Positions 1 to 9,158 of a stretch of 64,000 bases of DNA are shown in pieces. Source of the DNA: CAWBJP01 sp963789165. Lineage in GTDB: Bacteria > Actinomycetota > Acidimicrobiia > IMCC26256 > BP-133. Numbering within the stretch: the first letter of the stretch is position 1; each line of letters starts with the position of its first letter. The translations under genes and the position numbers were made by a program. The notes under the pieces were generated by a model. The model was given only the letters and a program-made list of their open reading frames with translations. It was not told where the DNA came from and did no database searches. The stretch covers positions 124,001-188,000 of the forward strand of contig CAWBJP010000007.1 in assembly GCA_963789165.1 (NCBI GenBank), given 5' to 3'.

Positions 1-310
1 CGTAACCGGCGGCCGCGGCGGCGTCGTGGACGATCCGCTTCTGCTCAGCCCCGGAGATCTCGATACGGGCCGGGACGCCGGCGGCGGCCAGCTGATCGGC
101 GGCCTGGTCCCGGTAGCGCCCGTCCGACACGAAGAGGACCTCGTCGGGCCCCACCAGCAGGAGGGCGGCCGAACCGGTGAAGCCCGTCAGGTAGCGGACG
201 TTGACGAGGCGGGTGACGAACAGGGCGTCGACATTCGCCTCGTCGAAGCGCTCCCGCAGGCGGTCGATGCGCCCGGCGACGTCGAGAGCGGGAAGTTCGG
301 TCACGGTCAT
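1..310 (-). CDS. Xaa-Pro aminopeptidase (M24B), N-terminal part only
   Basis: The reading frame starts at an ATG at 310 and runs off the left edge after about 103 codons. The visible part is the creatinase N-terminal domain: MTVTELPALDV, then LTGFTGSAALLLVGPDE and FVSDGRYRDQAADQL, the usual pattern of actinobacterial PepQ/PepP-type prolidases that release an N-terminal residue before proline. The metal-binding pita-bread domain lies outside the window, so activity cannot be judged. Its ATG overlaps the aroQ stop by four bases (ATGA), so the two are co-transcribed. In actinobacteria this gene usually sits between aroQ and efp, which fits. Family call is fairly secure; the exact substrate is not. 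Confidence 0.8.
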   Translation of the reverse strand, partial: MTVTELPALDVAGRIDRLRERFDEANVDALFVTRLVNVRYLTGFTGSAALLLVGPDEVLFVSDGRYRDQAADQLAAAGVPARIEISGAEQKRIVHDAAAAAGY

Positions 311-783
311 GCTCGCTCCTCATCCTCTGGGGACGCTCCCGGACCCTCCGGGATCATGGCGATGGCGGCCTCGACGGCCAGCCGGTAACCCGTGCCGCCG
401 AAGCCGGCGATGGTGCCGGTGGCCACGGGGGCGATCACCGACGTCCGCCGCCACGCTTCCCGGGCGTTGGGGTTGGACAGGTGAACCTCGACGACCACCC
501 CATCGTAGGCGGCGAGGGCATCGGCCAGGGCGTGGGCGTAATGGGTGAAGGCCCCCGGATTGAAGACGATGGCGGCCGTCCGGCCGCGGGCGCCATGGAT
601 GGCGTCGATCAGCTCTCCCTCGTGGTTCGACTGGAGATCCTCGACCGCATAGCCGGCGGCCGCGGCGGCCTCCCGGGCCGTGGCCACGTGGTCGGCGAGG
701 GTGGCCTTGCCATAGACCTCGGGCTCGCGCTCCCCCAACAGGTTGAGGTTGGGCCCGGACAGAACGAGGATCGTCTTCCGCAC
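307..783 (-). CDS. aroQ: 3-dehydroquinate dehydratase, type II
   Basis: Third step of the shikimate pathway: dehydrates 3-dehydroquinate to 3-dehydroshikimate in the cytoplasm. At 158 codons it has normal family length. The N-terminal GPNLNLLGEREPEVYG motif carries the catalytic Tyr24; FNPGAFTHYAHAL and VEVHLSNPNAREAWR supply the substrate-binding Asn and the catalytic His. The start is a GTG at 783 with no clear ribosome binding site. Its stop overlaps the peptidase start. It belongs with aroB, aroK and aroC but is separated from aroB by two peptidase genes, so it needs its own promoter in 784-1059. Confident. Confidence 0.95.
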   Translation of the reverse strand: MRKTILVLSGPNLNLLGEREPEVYGKATLADHVATAREAAAAAGYAVEDLQSNHEGELIDAIHGARGRTAAIVFNPGAFTHYAHALADALAAYDGVVVEVHLSNPNAREAWRRTSVIAPVATGTIAGFGGTGYRLAVEAAIAMIPEGPGASPEDEERA

Positions 784-803
784 GGGTCAATGCTGGCACA
801 TGT

Positions 804-829
804 CTCCGGGGAGACCCTGGGGCCCGGGG
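804..829. repeat. Repeat family A, degenerate copy
   Basis: CTCCGGGGAGACCCTGGGGC followed by CCGGGG. It matches the copy inside alaS (26254-26279) at 23 of 26 positions. It lies 20 bp upstream of the aroQ start codon. Confidence 0.55.
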
Positions 830-964
830 CGCAAATGGTGCACTCCGTGCGAAAGCAGGCGGTTGCACCCCAAAGCCGGATTCCGGACGATGGGCAGGAA
901 ACAATTCCTGACCGGTCGAAAACTCCTGACCGACATCACCCTGCTTGTCCCCGGATGAGTTGAT

Positions 965-990
965 CGTCCCGCCCTCACCCGGGCGGGACG
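965..990 (+). promoter_or_regulatory. Strong hairpin upstream of the subtilase
   Basis: Perfect 10-bp stem CGTCCCGCCC/GGGCGGGACG with loop TCACCC, 70 bases before the subtilase start codon. There is no T-run after it, so it is either an attenuator-like leader structure or a terminator acting on unseen transcription. Function inferred only. Confidence 0.4.
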
Positions 991-1059
991 GCTCGGGCCC
1001 CGGGCAGGGCTGCTGAGGGGATTACTCCGGACGACGTCCGGGCCAGTGAGGAGCCGAGC

Positions 1060-2262
<1,203 letters not shown>

Positions 2263-2280
2263 CCTGACCGCTGGCCGGCG

Positions 2281-2308
2281 GCGCCCCGCTCAGAGGAGGG
2301 CGGGGCGC
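2281..2308 (+). terminator. Hairpin terminator after the subtilase
   Basis: Stem GCGCCCCGC (2281-2289) pairs with GCGGGGCGC (2300-2308) around a 10-base loop, 19 bases after the subtilase stop. It overlaps the stop codon of the convergent S9 peptidase, so it may serve both strands. No T-tract. Confidence 0.6.
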
Positions 2309-4391
2309 TGCCATTCCTTCCCCAGCAGGTGATGGTCGAGCCAGGCGAGGACGGTCTCGTACCAGATGCGGGCGTGTTGCGGCTTGAGGACCCAGTGGTT
2401 CTCGTCGGGGAAGTACAGGAACTTCGCCTCCACGCCATGGCGGGAGAGGTCGGTCCACAGGCGCAGCGCCTCCCCCACCGGCACCCGGTGGTCGAGCTCG
2501 CCGTGGATGACCAGCATGGGGGTGGTGATCCGGCCCACGTGCCGGTGGGGTGAGTGGGCCTCGTAGCGCGTCGTGTCCCGATAGGGGTCACCGAACTCCC
2601 GCTCCCACCACAGGCCATGGTCGGTCGTGCCGTGGAACTGGTCCAGCGCCCACAGGCTGGCGTGGGTGACGATGCAGCGGAACCGGTCCGTGTGACCGGC
2701 CACCCAGTTGGCCATGTAGCCCCCGAAGGAGCCGCCCATGGCCGCTACCCGGGTTTCGTCGAGATCGGGGCGTTGGAGAGCGTGGTCGACGGCGGCCATG
2801 ACGTCGGTATAGGGCTCGTCCCCCCAGCGGCCCCAACCCCGCTCCAGCATGGCCTGGCCGTAGCCGGTTGAAAGGGCCGGGTCGGGCATGAGCACGGCGT
2901 AGCCGCGGTCCACGAGCACGTGCGGGTTCCAGCGCCAGTGCCAGGCGCTGTTCCAGGAACTGCGGGGTCCACCGTGGATCCACACCGCCAGCGGCGCCGG
3001 TGCACCGGCGCCGGCCTCCGGGGGCAGCAGCAGCCAGGAGCGGATCTCGGTGCCGTCGGCCGCGGTGGTCGTCAGCTCCTCCAGGCGGCCGGATACGGAG
3101 ACGTCGGGGGACACCCCCGGGCCCCCGGGCCCGTCGGGGGACACCCCCGGGCCCCCGGGCCCGTCGGGGACACCCCCGGGCCCCCGGGCAGAGGGAGGCC
3201 GGGCGTGGGGATGGGCCGCGGCTCCTGATCGACGGCGTTGGCGTCGAGCGCCACCGCGCCGGGCGGCGAGAGCGTGGTGGAGCGCAGGGCGTACACCGTC
3301 GTCCCGTCGGGTGAAGGGCACAGGTTGCTGAAGGCGCCGGCCGTCGACAGGCGGGTGAGCGACCCGGCGGCGACGTCGAGACGGAAGACGGGCGCCCGAC
3401 CTTTCTCGTCAGCCACGAAGAACACGGCCCGGGAGTCGGGGGCCCATTCGATCTCGGTGGCGTCGAGCTCGAGATCGGGGGCGGGGTCCCGGGTCTCGCC
3501 GCTGGCCAGGTCGACGAGGAGGAACTCGGCCCGGTGGGCCCGCTCCGGCGTACCGATGACCTCCCGGCCGCAGATGGCCCAATGCCCGTCCGGGGAGCAC
3601 CGCACTGCGAAGTGGGCTACGTCGCCGGAGGCGAGCACCCGGCGCTCACCGGAGGCGGTGTCCACGGCGACGAGGTCGATGGCGATGTCCCGGTCGCGGC
3701 GCCAGCCGGTGACCAGGGTGGAACCGTCCGGCGTGAGGTCGAAGGACATGTCGTCGAGGCCCTGACCGGAGTCGGCGGCCGCGGGACGCAACTCGCCCAG
3801 GCGGCCGTCAGCCGGCCCCTCGGGGGGGTCGGCGACGAACAGACGCCGTTCCCGGGGGCCGAGGTAGTGGTCCCAGTTCCGGATGGGGTACGACTCGAAA
3901 AGCTGGGCTCGGACGCCGGCGTCTTTGCGGGCCTTGACGCGCTCCCCGTCCTCCTCCAGCGTCCCCGCCCCGGGGAAGACGCCAACGCCGAGCGCCACCG
4001 TGCCGGAATCCCGGGCCACCGCTACTCCGTCCACCCCGGCGGGGGGGTCGGCCACGAGGCGGGCTTCGCCCCCTCCGGCGGGGAGCAGCCACAACCGGGC
4101 CCGTTCCTCGTCGTCCTTGGCGTCGGGCTTGGCTTCGGGGTCAGGTCGGCCCGAGGTGAAGAGCAGCGAGCCGTCGGGCAGGAAGGTGGCCGAGCTCTCC
4201 CCCTTGGCCGAGCGGGTGAGACGCCTCGGCGGTGCGTGACCCTCGGGGTCGAGGTGCCACAGGGCGGTGGCGAAGCGTTTGCCGTCAGCGGAGACGGTGG
4301 CCACCGAGGTGACCAGCCGGGCGCCGTCCGGAGATAGGGCGAGCCCGGCCACCCGGGGCAGGGCAAGGAAGGCGTCGAGATCAAAGGTCAT
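2290..4391 (-). CDS. S9 prolyl oligopeptidase / acylaminoacyl-peptidase, frameshifted
   Basis: A two-domain serine peptidase of about 700 residues. The N-terminal half is a seven-bladed beta-propeller with repeated SPDG/PDG turns (LALSPDGARLVTSV, DLTPDGSTLVTGW, PSPDGTTVYALR). The C-terminal alpha/beta-hydrolase domain has nucleophile motif GGSFGGYMANW, then HGELDHRVP (Asp) and DENHW (His). No signal peptide is seen, so it is probably cytoplasmic and cleaves short peptides. ATG 4391 follows a TACGGT hexamer by 8 bases, suggesting a leaderless transcript. The frame is broken near 3169, inside a three-copy tandem of repeat family A, where the third copy lacks one G. Restoring it joins the two halves through a GPGVSPD-repeat linker. 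Sequencing error, phase variation or a decayed gene are all possible. Confidence 0.85.
3103..3189. repeat. Repeat family A, three tandem copies inside the S9 peptidase gene
   Basis: Three 30-bp units of GTCGGGGGACACCCCCGGGC plus CCCCGGGCCC at 3103-3132, 3133-3162 and 3163-3189. The third has four G instead of five after GTC and shifts the host reading frame. Read on the minus strand, the units encode a GPGVSPDGPG linker between the propeller and hydrolase domains. Confidence 0.9.
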
Positions 4392-4399
4392 GGCCGGGG

Positions 4400-4405
4400 A
4401 CCGTA
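4400..4405 (-). promoter_or_regulatory. -10-like hexamer TACGGT for a leaderless S9 peptidase transcript
   Basis: On the minus strand TACGGT stands 8 bases before the ATG at 4391 and there is no Shine-Dalgarno, the pattern of leaderless actinobacterial genes. No convincing -35 was found. Confidence 0.4.
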
Positions 4406-4470
4406 CCCTGACCGGCGCAGGGACCCCCGGGGATTTTGCCGCTGGGAAGGGCAAATCCCCCACCGGCCCG

Positions 4471-5562
4471 TCAGGCGTGCACTCCCACCGCGGCCAGGGC
4501 CGCCTCCAGGGCGGCGCCCGGCGGGTCGTCGACCCGTTCAAGGGCCCCTCCGCCCGGCGCCGGCAGCACGAAGGTCAGGCCACCGGCCGCCTTCTTGTCC
4601 CGGCGCATGAGCGTGAGGAGTTCGGCGGCGGACACGCCGTCGGGGGCACTCACCGGAAGACCCAGGGCCACCAGCATCTCCCGGGTTCCGGCCACCGCCT
4701 CGGCATCGAGGCGGCCCAGAGCCCCGGCCAGCTCCGAGGCGAAGACCAGGCCCACCGCCACCGCCTCTCCGTGGAGAAGGCCGTAGCGGCCGGCCGTCTC
4801 CAGGGCGTGGGCCAGGGTGTGGCCGTAGTTGAGGGTGGCCCGCAGGCCCGTCCGTTCGCGCTCGTCGGCGGCGACCACCGCACCCTTGATGGCGGCGCAG
4901 GCAGCCACCACGTCGACGAGGGCGTCGGGGTCCCGGGCCAGGAGGGCGGCGGCGCCCTCAGAAGAGTTGAGCAAGGCGGTGAGGCCGGCGTCGCCCATGA
5001 AGGCGTACTTGGCCACCTCACCCAGGCCGGCGCGGTACTCCCGCTCGGGCAGGGTGGCCAGGGTGGCCACATCGGCCACCACGCCGACAGGCTGGTGAAA
5101 GGCGCCCACCAGGTTTTTGCCCTCGGGCAGGTTGACGCCGGTCTTGCCGCCGATGGCCGCGTCCACCTGGGCCAGGAGGGTCGTCGGCACCTGGACGCAG
5201 TCCACGCCCCGGTGGTAGGCGGCGGCGGTGAAACCGGCGGTGTCCCCCACCACCCCGCCGCCCAGGGCGACCACGGCGTCGCCCCGCAGCAACCCCCAGT
5301 CGGCGAAGCGCCGGCACAGGTCCTCGACGGTGGCGAAGCTCTTGGCCTCCTCGCCGTCACCCATCAGGAACAGCTCGACCTGGGCACCAGCGGCGGTCAG
5401 CGGTCCGGTGAGTGCCCCGGCCCAGCGGGCGGCGACGTCGAGCTGGCTCACCACCGCCACCCGGGCACGACCCGCGAGCATGGCGGCCACCTCGGGCAGG
5501 ACTCCCTTCCCCACCGCGACGTCATAGGCGCGGGGCCCGAGATCGACTGGCACCCGCCTCAC
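4471..5562 (-). CDS. aroB: 3-dehydroquinate synthase
   Basis: Second step of the shikimate pathway, converting DAHP to 3-dehydroquinate with NAD and a divalent metal. At 363 residues it has normal length. Motifs include the NAD-binding ALGGGVVGDTAGF, PTTLLAQVDAAIGGKTGVN, and the metal ligands in GLGEVAKY, NYGHTLAHALE and LLHGEAVAVG. It lies 43 bp downstream of aroK in the same direction, forming aroC-aroK-aroB. The gene downstream is the S9 peptidase rather than aroQ. Confident. Confidence 0.96.
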   Translation of the reverse strand: MRRVPVDLGPRAYDVAVGKGVLPEVAAMLAGRARVAVVSQLDVAARWAGALTGPLTAAGAQVELFLMGDGEEAKSFATVEDLCRRFADWGLLRGDAVVALGGGVVGDTAGFTAAAYHRGVDCVQVPTTLLAQVDAAIGGKTGVNLPEGKNLVGAFHQPVGVVADVATLATLPEREYRAGLGEVAKYAFMGDAGLTALLNSSEGAAALLARDPDALVDVVAACAAIKGAVVAADERERTGLRATLNYGHTLAHALETAGRYGLLHGEAVAVGLVFASELAGALGRLDAEAVAGTREMLVALGLPVSAPDGVSAAELLTLMRRDKKAAGGLTFVLPAPGGGALERVDDPPGAALEAALAAVGVHA

Positions 5563-5605
5563 GTTGCCTCCCCCAGCACCGCGACGCGGGAGCGAGCGGG
5601 CGGTG

Positions 5606-6157
5606 TCACTCCGACACGTCCCAGCCCGTGGCCCGCAGGACGGCGGTGGCCACCTGACCGGGGGAGCGGCCGGTGGTGTCGATGAGGATGTGGGCCGCCG
5701 CCCGGTAGGACTCCTCCCGCTCGGCGGCGATGGCTCCCAGGGTGGCTTCGGGGGTGCCCTGCACCAGCAGCGGCCGGGCGGCGCCGCCCGAGCGGCGCTG
5801 GGACGACGAGACCCGCCGCGCCAGCTCCCGGGGCGGCGCCTGGAGCCACACCACCAGCGCCTCCTCCCGAGCCCTCTCCCGGGTCACGGGATCGAGCACC
5901 GCGCCACCCCCGAAGGCGACCACCGCCCAGGTGCCGGAGTCGAGGGCGTCGCCCACCGCTTCCGCCTCGAAGGCCCGGAACCCGGGTTCCCCGTCATCGG
6001 CGAAGATCTCCGGCACCGACTTGCCCGCCCGCTCCTCCACCACCTTGTCGGTGTCCACGAAGGGCCGGCCCAGCCGCAGGGCAAGACGGCGCCCCACCGA
6101 GCTCTTCCCGACGCCCATCATCCCGATGAGGACCAGGTGGCGGGCCTCGTCTGTCAA
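5606..6157 (-). CDS. aroK: Shikimate kinase
   Basis: Phosphorylates shikimate at the 3-hydroxyl using ATP. The P-loop GMMGVGKSSVGRRLA is followed by the shikimate-binding DTDKVVEE, the FRAFEAEAV region and FGGGAVLDP, all in the usual order over 183 residues. I place the start at a TTG at 6157 (LTDEARHLVLIG), because GGAGG lies 5-9 bases upstream; the frame is open further up, but only as a shadow inside aroC. The gap to the aroC stop is 22 bp. Confident of function; start moderately so. Confidence 0.93.
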   Translation of the reverse strand: MTDEARHLVLIGMMGVGKSSVGRRLALRLGRPFVDTDKVVEERAGKSVPEIFADDGEPGFRAFEAEAVGDALDSGTWAVVAFGGGAVLDPVTRERAREEALVVWLQAPPRELARRVSSSQRRSGGAARPLLVQGTPEATLGAIAAEREESYRAAAHILIDTTGRSPGQVATAVLRATGWDVSE

Positions 6158-6179
6158 TCGCCTCCGGCCCCCCGGGTCC

Positions 6180-7334
6180 TCATCGCAGGGAATCCAGGTA
6201 GGCGCGGTGGTTACGGACCATCTCTGCCAGCGAGTCGCCGCCGAACTTGCGCATGGCCTCGCTCGCCAGCACCAGGGCCACCATCGACTCGGCCACCACG
6301 CCCGAGGCGGGCACGGCGGTGACATCGGTGCGCTCCTTGAAGGAGACGGTCTCCTCCTTGGTCTGGGTGTCAACGGTCCGCAGCACCGGACGGTTGAGGG
6401 TGGCGAGTGGCTTCATCGCCACCCGGGCGACGAGCAGCGACCCGCTGGTCATCCCCCCCTCGATCCCTCCCGCCCGGTCCGAGCCCCGCTCGTAGGTCTC
6501 CGTCGTCGACTCCCAGACGATCTCGTCGTGAGCCTCGCTGCCCCGGCGGCCGGCCACGTCGAAGCCCTCGCCGATCTCCACGCCCTTCATGGCCTGGATG
6601 CTCATGAGGGCCTGGGACAGGAGACCGTCGATCTTCCGGTCCCAGTGCACATGCGAGCCGAGCCCGGGAGGCACGCCGTAGGCGAGCACCTCGACCACGC
6701 CGCCGAGCGAATCCCCGGCCTTGGCCGCCGCCTCGACACAGGCGATCATCTCCGCCTCGGCATCGGAATCGAAGCACCGCACCGGTGAGGCGTCCACCGC
6801 CTCGAGGTCGTCGGGGCCCGGGCGACGGTCGGAGCGGGCCCGGGCCGTGCCCATCTGGATGACGTGGGAGAGCACGGACACACCGAGGTGGGAGAGGAGG
6901 GCCTTGACCAGCGTGCCCGCGGCCACGCGGGCGGCCGTCTCCCGGGCGCTGGCCCGCTCCAGGACGTCCCGGGCGTCGTCGAAGCCGTACTTCTGCATGC
7001 CCACCAGGTCGGCGTGCCCGGGACGGGGTTGGTGCAGCGGTTTCTCCGTGGCGCCCGGCGCCGGGGACATCTCCTCCACCCACTTCGGCCACTCGGTGTT
7101 GCGGATCACGATCGACACCGGGGACCCGAGGGTGCGCCCGTGCCGGACACCCGAGAGGAACTCCACGTCGTCGCGCTCGAAACGCATCCGGGGACCGCGC
7201 CCGAAGCCGAGACGGCGGCGGGCGAGCTCGTCGGCCACCTCGTCGATGGTGATGGGCATCAGGGCGGGGAGCCCCTCGACGATGACCACCAGCGCCTGGC
7301 CGTGGGACTCGCCCGCAGTCAGGAAGCGCAACAC
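6180..7334 (-). CDS. aroC: Chorismate synthase
   Basis: Last step of the shikimate pathway: forms chorismate from EPSP with reduced FMN. Its 384 residues match the actinobacterial length. Signatures seen: GESHGQALV near the N-terminus, QPRPGHADLVGMQKY, RASARETAARVA, and the C-terminal region with RTDVTAVPASGVVAE. GTG 7334 is the start (MLRFLTAGESHG). It is the first gene of aroC-aroK-aroB; the upstream 120 bp contain a repeat family A copy at 7355-7386, which may therefore be transcribed in the leader. Confident. Confidence 0.96.
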   Translation of the reverse strand: MLRFLTAGESHGQALVVIVEGLPALMPITIDEVADELARRRLGFGRGPRMRFERDDVEFLSGVRHGRTLGSPVSIVIRNTEWPKWVEEMSPAPGATEKPLHQPRPGHADLVGMQKYGFDDARDVLERASARETAARVAAGTLVKALLSHLGVSVLSHVIQMGTARARSDRRPGPDDLEAVDASPVRCFDSDAEAEMIACVEAAAKAGDSLGGVVEVLAYGVPPGLGSHVHWDRKIDGLLSQALMSIQAMKGVEIGEGFDVAGRRGSEAHDEIVWESTTETYERGSDRAGGIEGGMTSGSLLVARVAMKPLATLNRPVLRTVDTQTKEETVSFKERTDVTAVPASGVVAESMVALVLASEAMRKFGGDSLAEMVRNHRAYLDSLR

Positions 7335-7354
7335 GGGCTTGTCCTCATCTTCCG

Positions 7355-7386
7355 TTCCGGGGACACCCCGGACCCCGGGGGCCCGG
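7355..7386. repeat. Repeat family A, copy upstream of aroC
   Basis: TTCCGGGGACACCCCGGACC then CCGGGGGCCCGG. Intergenic, starting 21 bp before the aroC start codon, between aroC and the HTH gene. Confidence 0.8.
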
Positions 7387-7453
7387 AGGCGAACAGAGTG
7401 AAGGATAGCGGCGACCCTCGGGCCTCACCGGGCGGAAGAGCAGCGCCGAAGAT

Positions 7454-7651
7454 CTATCCGGCGAACGGCCGTCCGCCGAGGTAGCCCTCGACGTCGGTAC
7501 GCCGGATGCGGAAGTTCTTGCCGACCCGGATGGCCGGCAGATCTCCCGCCTTGATCAGGCGGTACACCGTCATGTTGGAGACCCGCATGAGATCAGCTAC
7601 TTCTCGAACCATGAGAAGGCGATCGCTCAGGCCGTTCTGCTCTATGGCCAC
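7454..7651 (-). CDS. Excisionase-family (MerR-like) helix-turn-helix protein
   Basis: A 65-residue protein made of one winged-helix domain: LLMVREVADLMRVSNMTVYR is the HTH and AIRVGKNFRIRRTDVEGYL the wing and terminal helix. This is the HTH_17 type found as short stand-alone regulators in many actinobacteria as well as in phage excisionases. No integrase or attachment site is nearby, so I favour a chromosomal regulator over a mobile-element excisionase. The GTG start at 7651 has no Shine-Dalgarno but a good promoter just upstream, implying a leaderless transcript. Targets unknown. Confidence 0.8.
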   Translation of the reverse strand: MAIEQNGLSDRLLMVREVADLMRVSNMTVYRLIKAGDLPAIRVGKNFRIRRTDVEGYLGGRPFAG

Positions 7652-7657
7652 GGGAGC

Positions 7658-7687
7658 ACCATATCAAGCTTAAGTAGACAAATACAA
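7658..7687 (-). promoter_or_regulatory. Promoter of the HTH gene
   Basis: On the minus strand TTGTAT (7682-7687) and TATGGT (7658-7663) are separated by 18 bases, and TATGGT stands 6 bases before GTG 7651. The stretch is AT-rich compared with its surroundings. Confidence 0.5.
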
Positions 7688-7731
7688 CGGGAGAAACAGA
7701 GATTTACATGAGCGGGCACTCCTGGGGGCTC

Positions 7732-8421
7732 CTAGGTACCTGAGTACCACCGGAGAATGGGGTCGCCCCAGAGCGCGGCGAGGACCGTTCCGGCGGCCAG
7801 GAAGGGACCGAAGGGAACGGCATCCTTGGGGCCGCGGAACTTGAAGACGATCAGCGCCACGCCCACCACTGCCCCCAGCAGGAAGGCGGCGAAGAAGCCC
7901 AGCATGACTTCGCCCCAGCCCAGGAAACCGAGGTAGAGGCCGAGCACGAAGCTCATCTTGACGTCGCCCATGCCCATGCCCTTGGGCGAGATCAGGTTGA
8001 GGACGAACATGGCCGTCATGCAGGCCACGCCAGCGATCACACCCCGGACGAGGTCGGCGACGTCCCCGTCCTCGCCGAGCACGGCGAGCGCCAGGAGGGG
8101 GACGGCGGCGGCGGTCAGCGGGATCAGGATGCGGTTGGGAACGATGTAGAGCTCGAGGTCGATGACGGCGATGGCGAGCAGGCCGGCGAAGAGGACCAGC
8201 CAGGCGGGGAGGGCGGGAGACCATCCGAAACTCAACGCGGCGGCGGCGAAGAGGGCGGCGCAGGCCACATGCACGAGCCGAGCCTTCGTCGTGACCGGGA
8301 ACTCGCATCTGATCGCCGCGCGCACCGGCTCGCGTTTGGGGACCCGGTCGATGACCGCGTTGAGGACACAGCCGATCACCAGGCCGGCGACGGCGGCCAC
8401 GAGCGCCAGAACACCCCGCAT
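7732..8421 (-). CDS. Prepilin peptidase (A24), short form without zinc motif
   Basis: A 229-residue polytopic membrane aspartyl protease. The two catalytic aspartates are visible in AVIDLELYIVPN and GMGMGDVKM, and roughly seven hydrophobic helices follow one another. The N-terminal segment keeps GCVLNAVIDRVPKREPV but has neither the zinc-binding CxxC pairs nor the methyltransferase-type loop of PilD, so it probably only cleaves leader peptides. ATG 8421 begins the first membrane helix; an upstream extension to 8502 is possible but unlikely. No prepilin, ATPase or pilus genes are in the window, so its substrate must be encoded elsewhere. Mycobacteria keep a similar orphan near aroE. Confidence 0.85.
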   Translation of the reverse strand: MRGVLALVAAVAGLVIGCVLNAVIDRVPKREPVRAAIRCEFPVTTKARLVHVACAALFAAAALSFGWSPALPAWLVLFAGLLAIAVIDLELYIVPNRILIPLTAAAVPLLALAVLGEDGDVADLVRGVIAGVACMTAMFVLNLISPKGMGMGDVKMSFVLGLYLGFLGWGEVMLGFFAAFLLGAVVGVALIVFKFRGPKDAVPFGPFLAAGTVLAALWGDPILRWYSGT

Positions 8422-8488
8422 GCGGGTGACTTCTACCACCTGTCGGACGCAGCGTTTGCTGGAAGTTTCCGCCGGGTACCCCGCTGCC

Positions 8489-9091
8489 ATGGATGCCATC
8501 ACGTTGTTGAAGAAGGATCACCAGACTGTCGAGAGCCTGTTCAAGCGCTTCGAGAAGCTCGGAGACCGGGCGAAGAAGGGCAAGCAGGAGACGGTGGAGC
8601 GGATCGTCAAGGAGCTCTCCGTCCACGCCGCCATCGAGGAGGCGATCTTCTATCCGGAGATACGGGCCGCCGTCGAGGACAAGAAGATCGACGCGCTGGT
8701 GCTGGAGGCCCTGGAGGAGCACCACGTCGTGAAGTGGACGCTCTCCGAGCTGGAGCGGATGACTCCGGACCACGAGCGCTTCGACGCCAAGGTCACGGTG
8801 CTGATGGAGAGCGTGCGCCACCACGTCGAGGAGGAGGAGAAGGAGCTCTTCCCCATGGTGGCCAAGGCCTTGGGGAAAGAGCGCCTGAAGGAGATGGGCG
8901 AGGCCATGGCCGAGGCCAAGAAGGCGGTGCCGACCCGCCCGCATCCCCGGATGCCCGACGAGCCCCCCGGCAACCTACTGAGCACGCCGGGCGCCGCCCT
9001 CGTCGACAAGGCGCTCGACGCCGGCCGCAAGCTGGTGCGGGACAACGGCCGCAAGGTCCGCCAGGCGGTAGGCGCCACCCGTAGCCGGTAA
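8489..9091 (+). CDS. Hemerythrin HHE domain protein
   Basis: A 200-residue cytoplasmic protein with the four-helix hemerythrin pattern: KDHQTVESLF, HAAIEEAIFYPEI, EEHHVVKWTLSEL and HHVEEEEKELFPM supply the His and Glu ligands of a di-iron site. A proline-rich hinge and a basic C-terminal tail (RKLVRDNGRKVRQAVGATRSR-like, positions 180-200) follow. ATG 8489 gives the conserved start MDAITLLKKDH. It is divergent from the prepilin peptidase. Such proteins bind oxygen, NO or iron; which applies here cannot be told. Family call firm. Confidence 0.9.
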   Translation: MDAITLLKKDHQTVESLFKRFEKLGDRAKKGKQETVERIVKELSVHAAIEEAIFYPEIRAAVEDKKIDALVLEALEEHHVVKWTLSELERMTPDHERFDAKVTVLMESVRHHVEEEEKELFPMVAKALGKERLKEMGEAMAEAKKAVPTRPHPRMPDEPPGNLLSTPGAALVDKALDAGRKLVRDNGRKVRQAVGATRSR

Positions 9092-9143
9092 CAGCTGCGG
9101 CTGAGCCGCCGAAACTGCCGGGAGAATTGACTCCGCGGTCAAG

Positions 9144-9149
9144 TACTCT
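9144..9149 (+). promoter_or_regulatory. -10-like TACTCT of the liv-type operon
   Basis: TACTCT is 9 bases before GTG 9159 and no ribosome binding site is present, so the operon mRNA is likely leaderless. Confidence 0.4.
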
Positions 9150-9158
9150 CCCGGCGGC

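Larger units (their letters stand above)
784..1059. other. Divergent intergenic region with leader hairpins
   Basis: This 276-bp gap separates aroQ (minus) from the subtilase (plus) and must hold both promoters. I see a degenerate copy of repeat family A at 804-829, a near direct repeat of CTCCTGACCG-like sequence around 906-930, a perfect hairpin with 10-bp arms CGTCCCGCCC/GGGCGGGACG at 965-990, and a second small palindrome CCGGACGACGTCCGG near 1028-1042 just before the subtilase ribosome binding site (GAGGAG). The two hairpins could form a structured 5' leader for the protease. No known riboswitch class was recognised. Confidence 0.5.

Noticed and set aside
7454..7651. HTH protein as excisionase of an integrated element
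   Set aside because: No integrase, attachment-site repeats or tRNA nearby; the same small HTH family is chromosomal in many actinobacteria.
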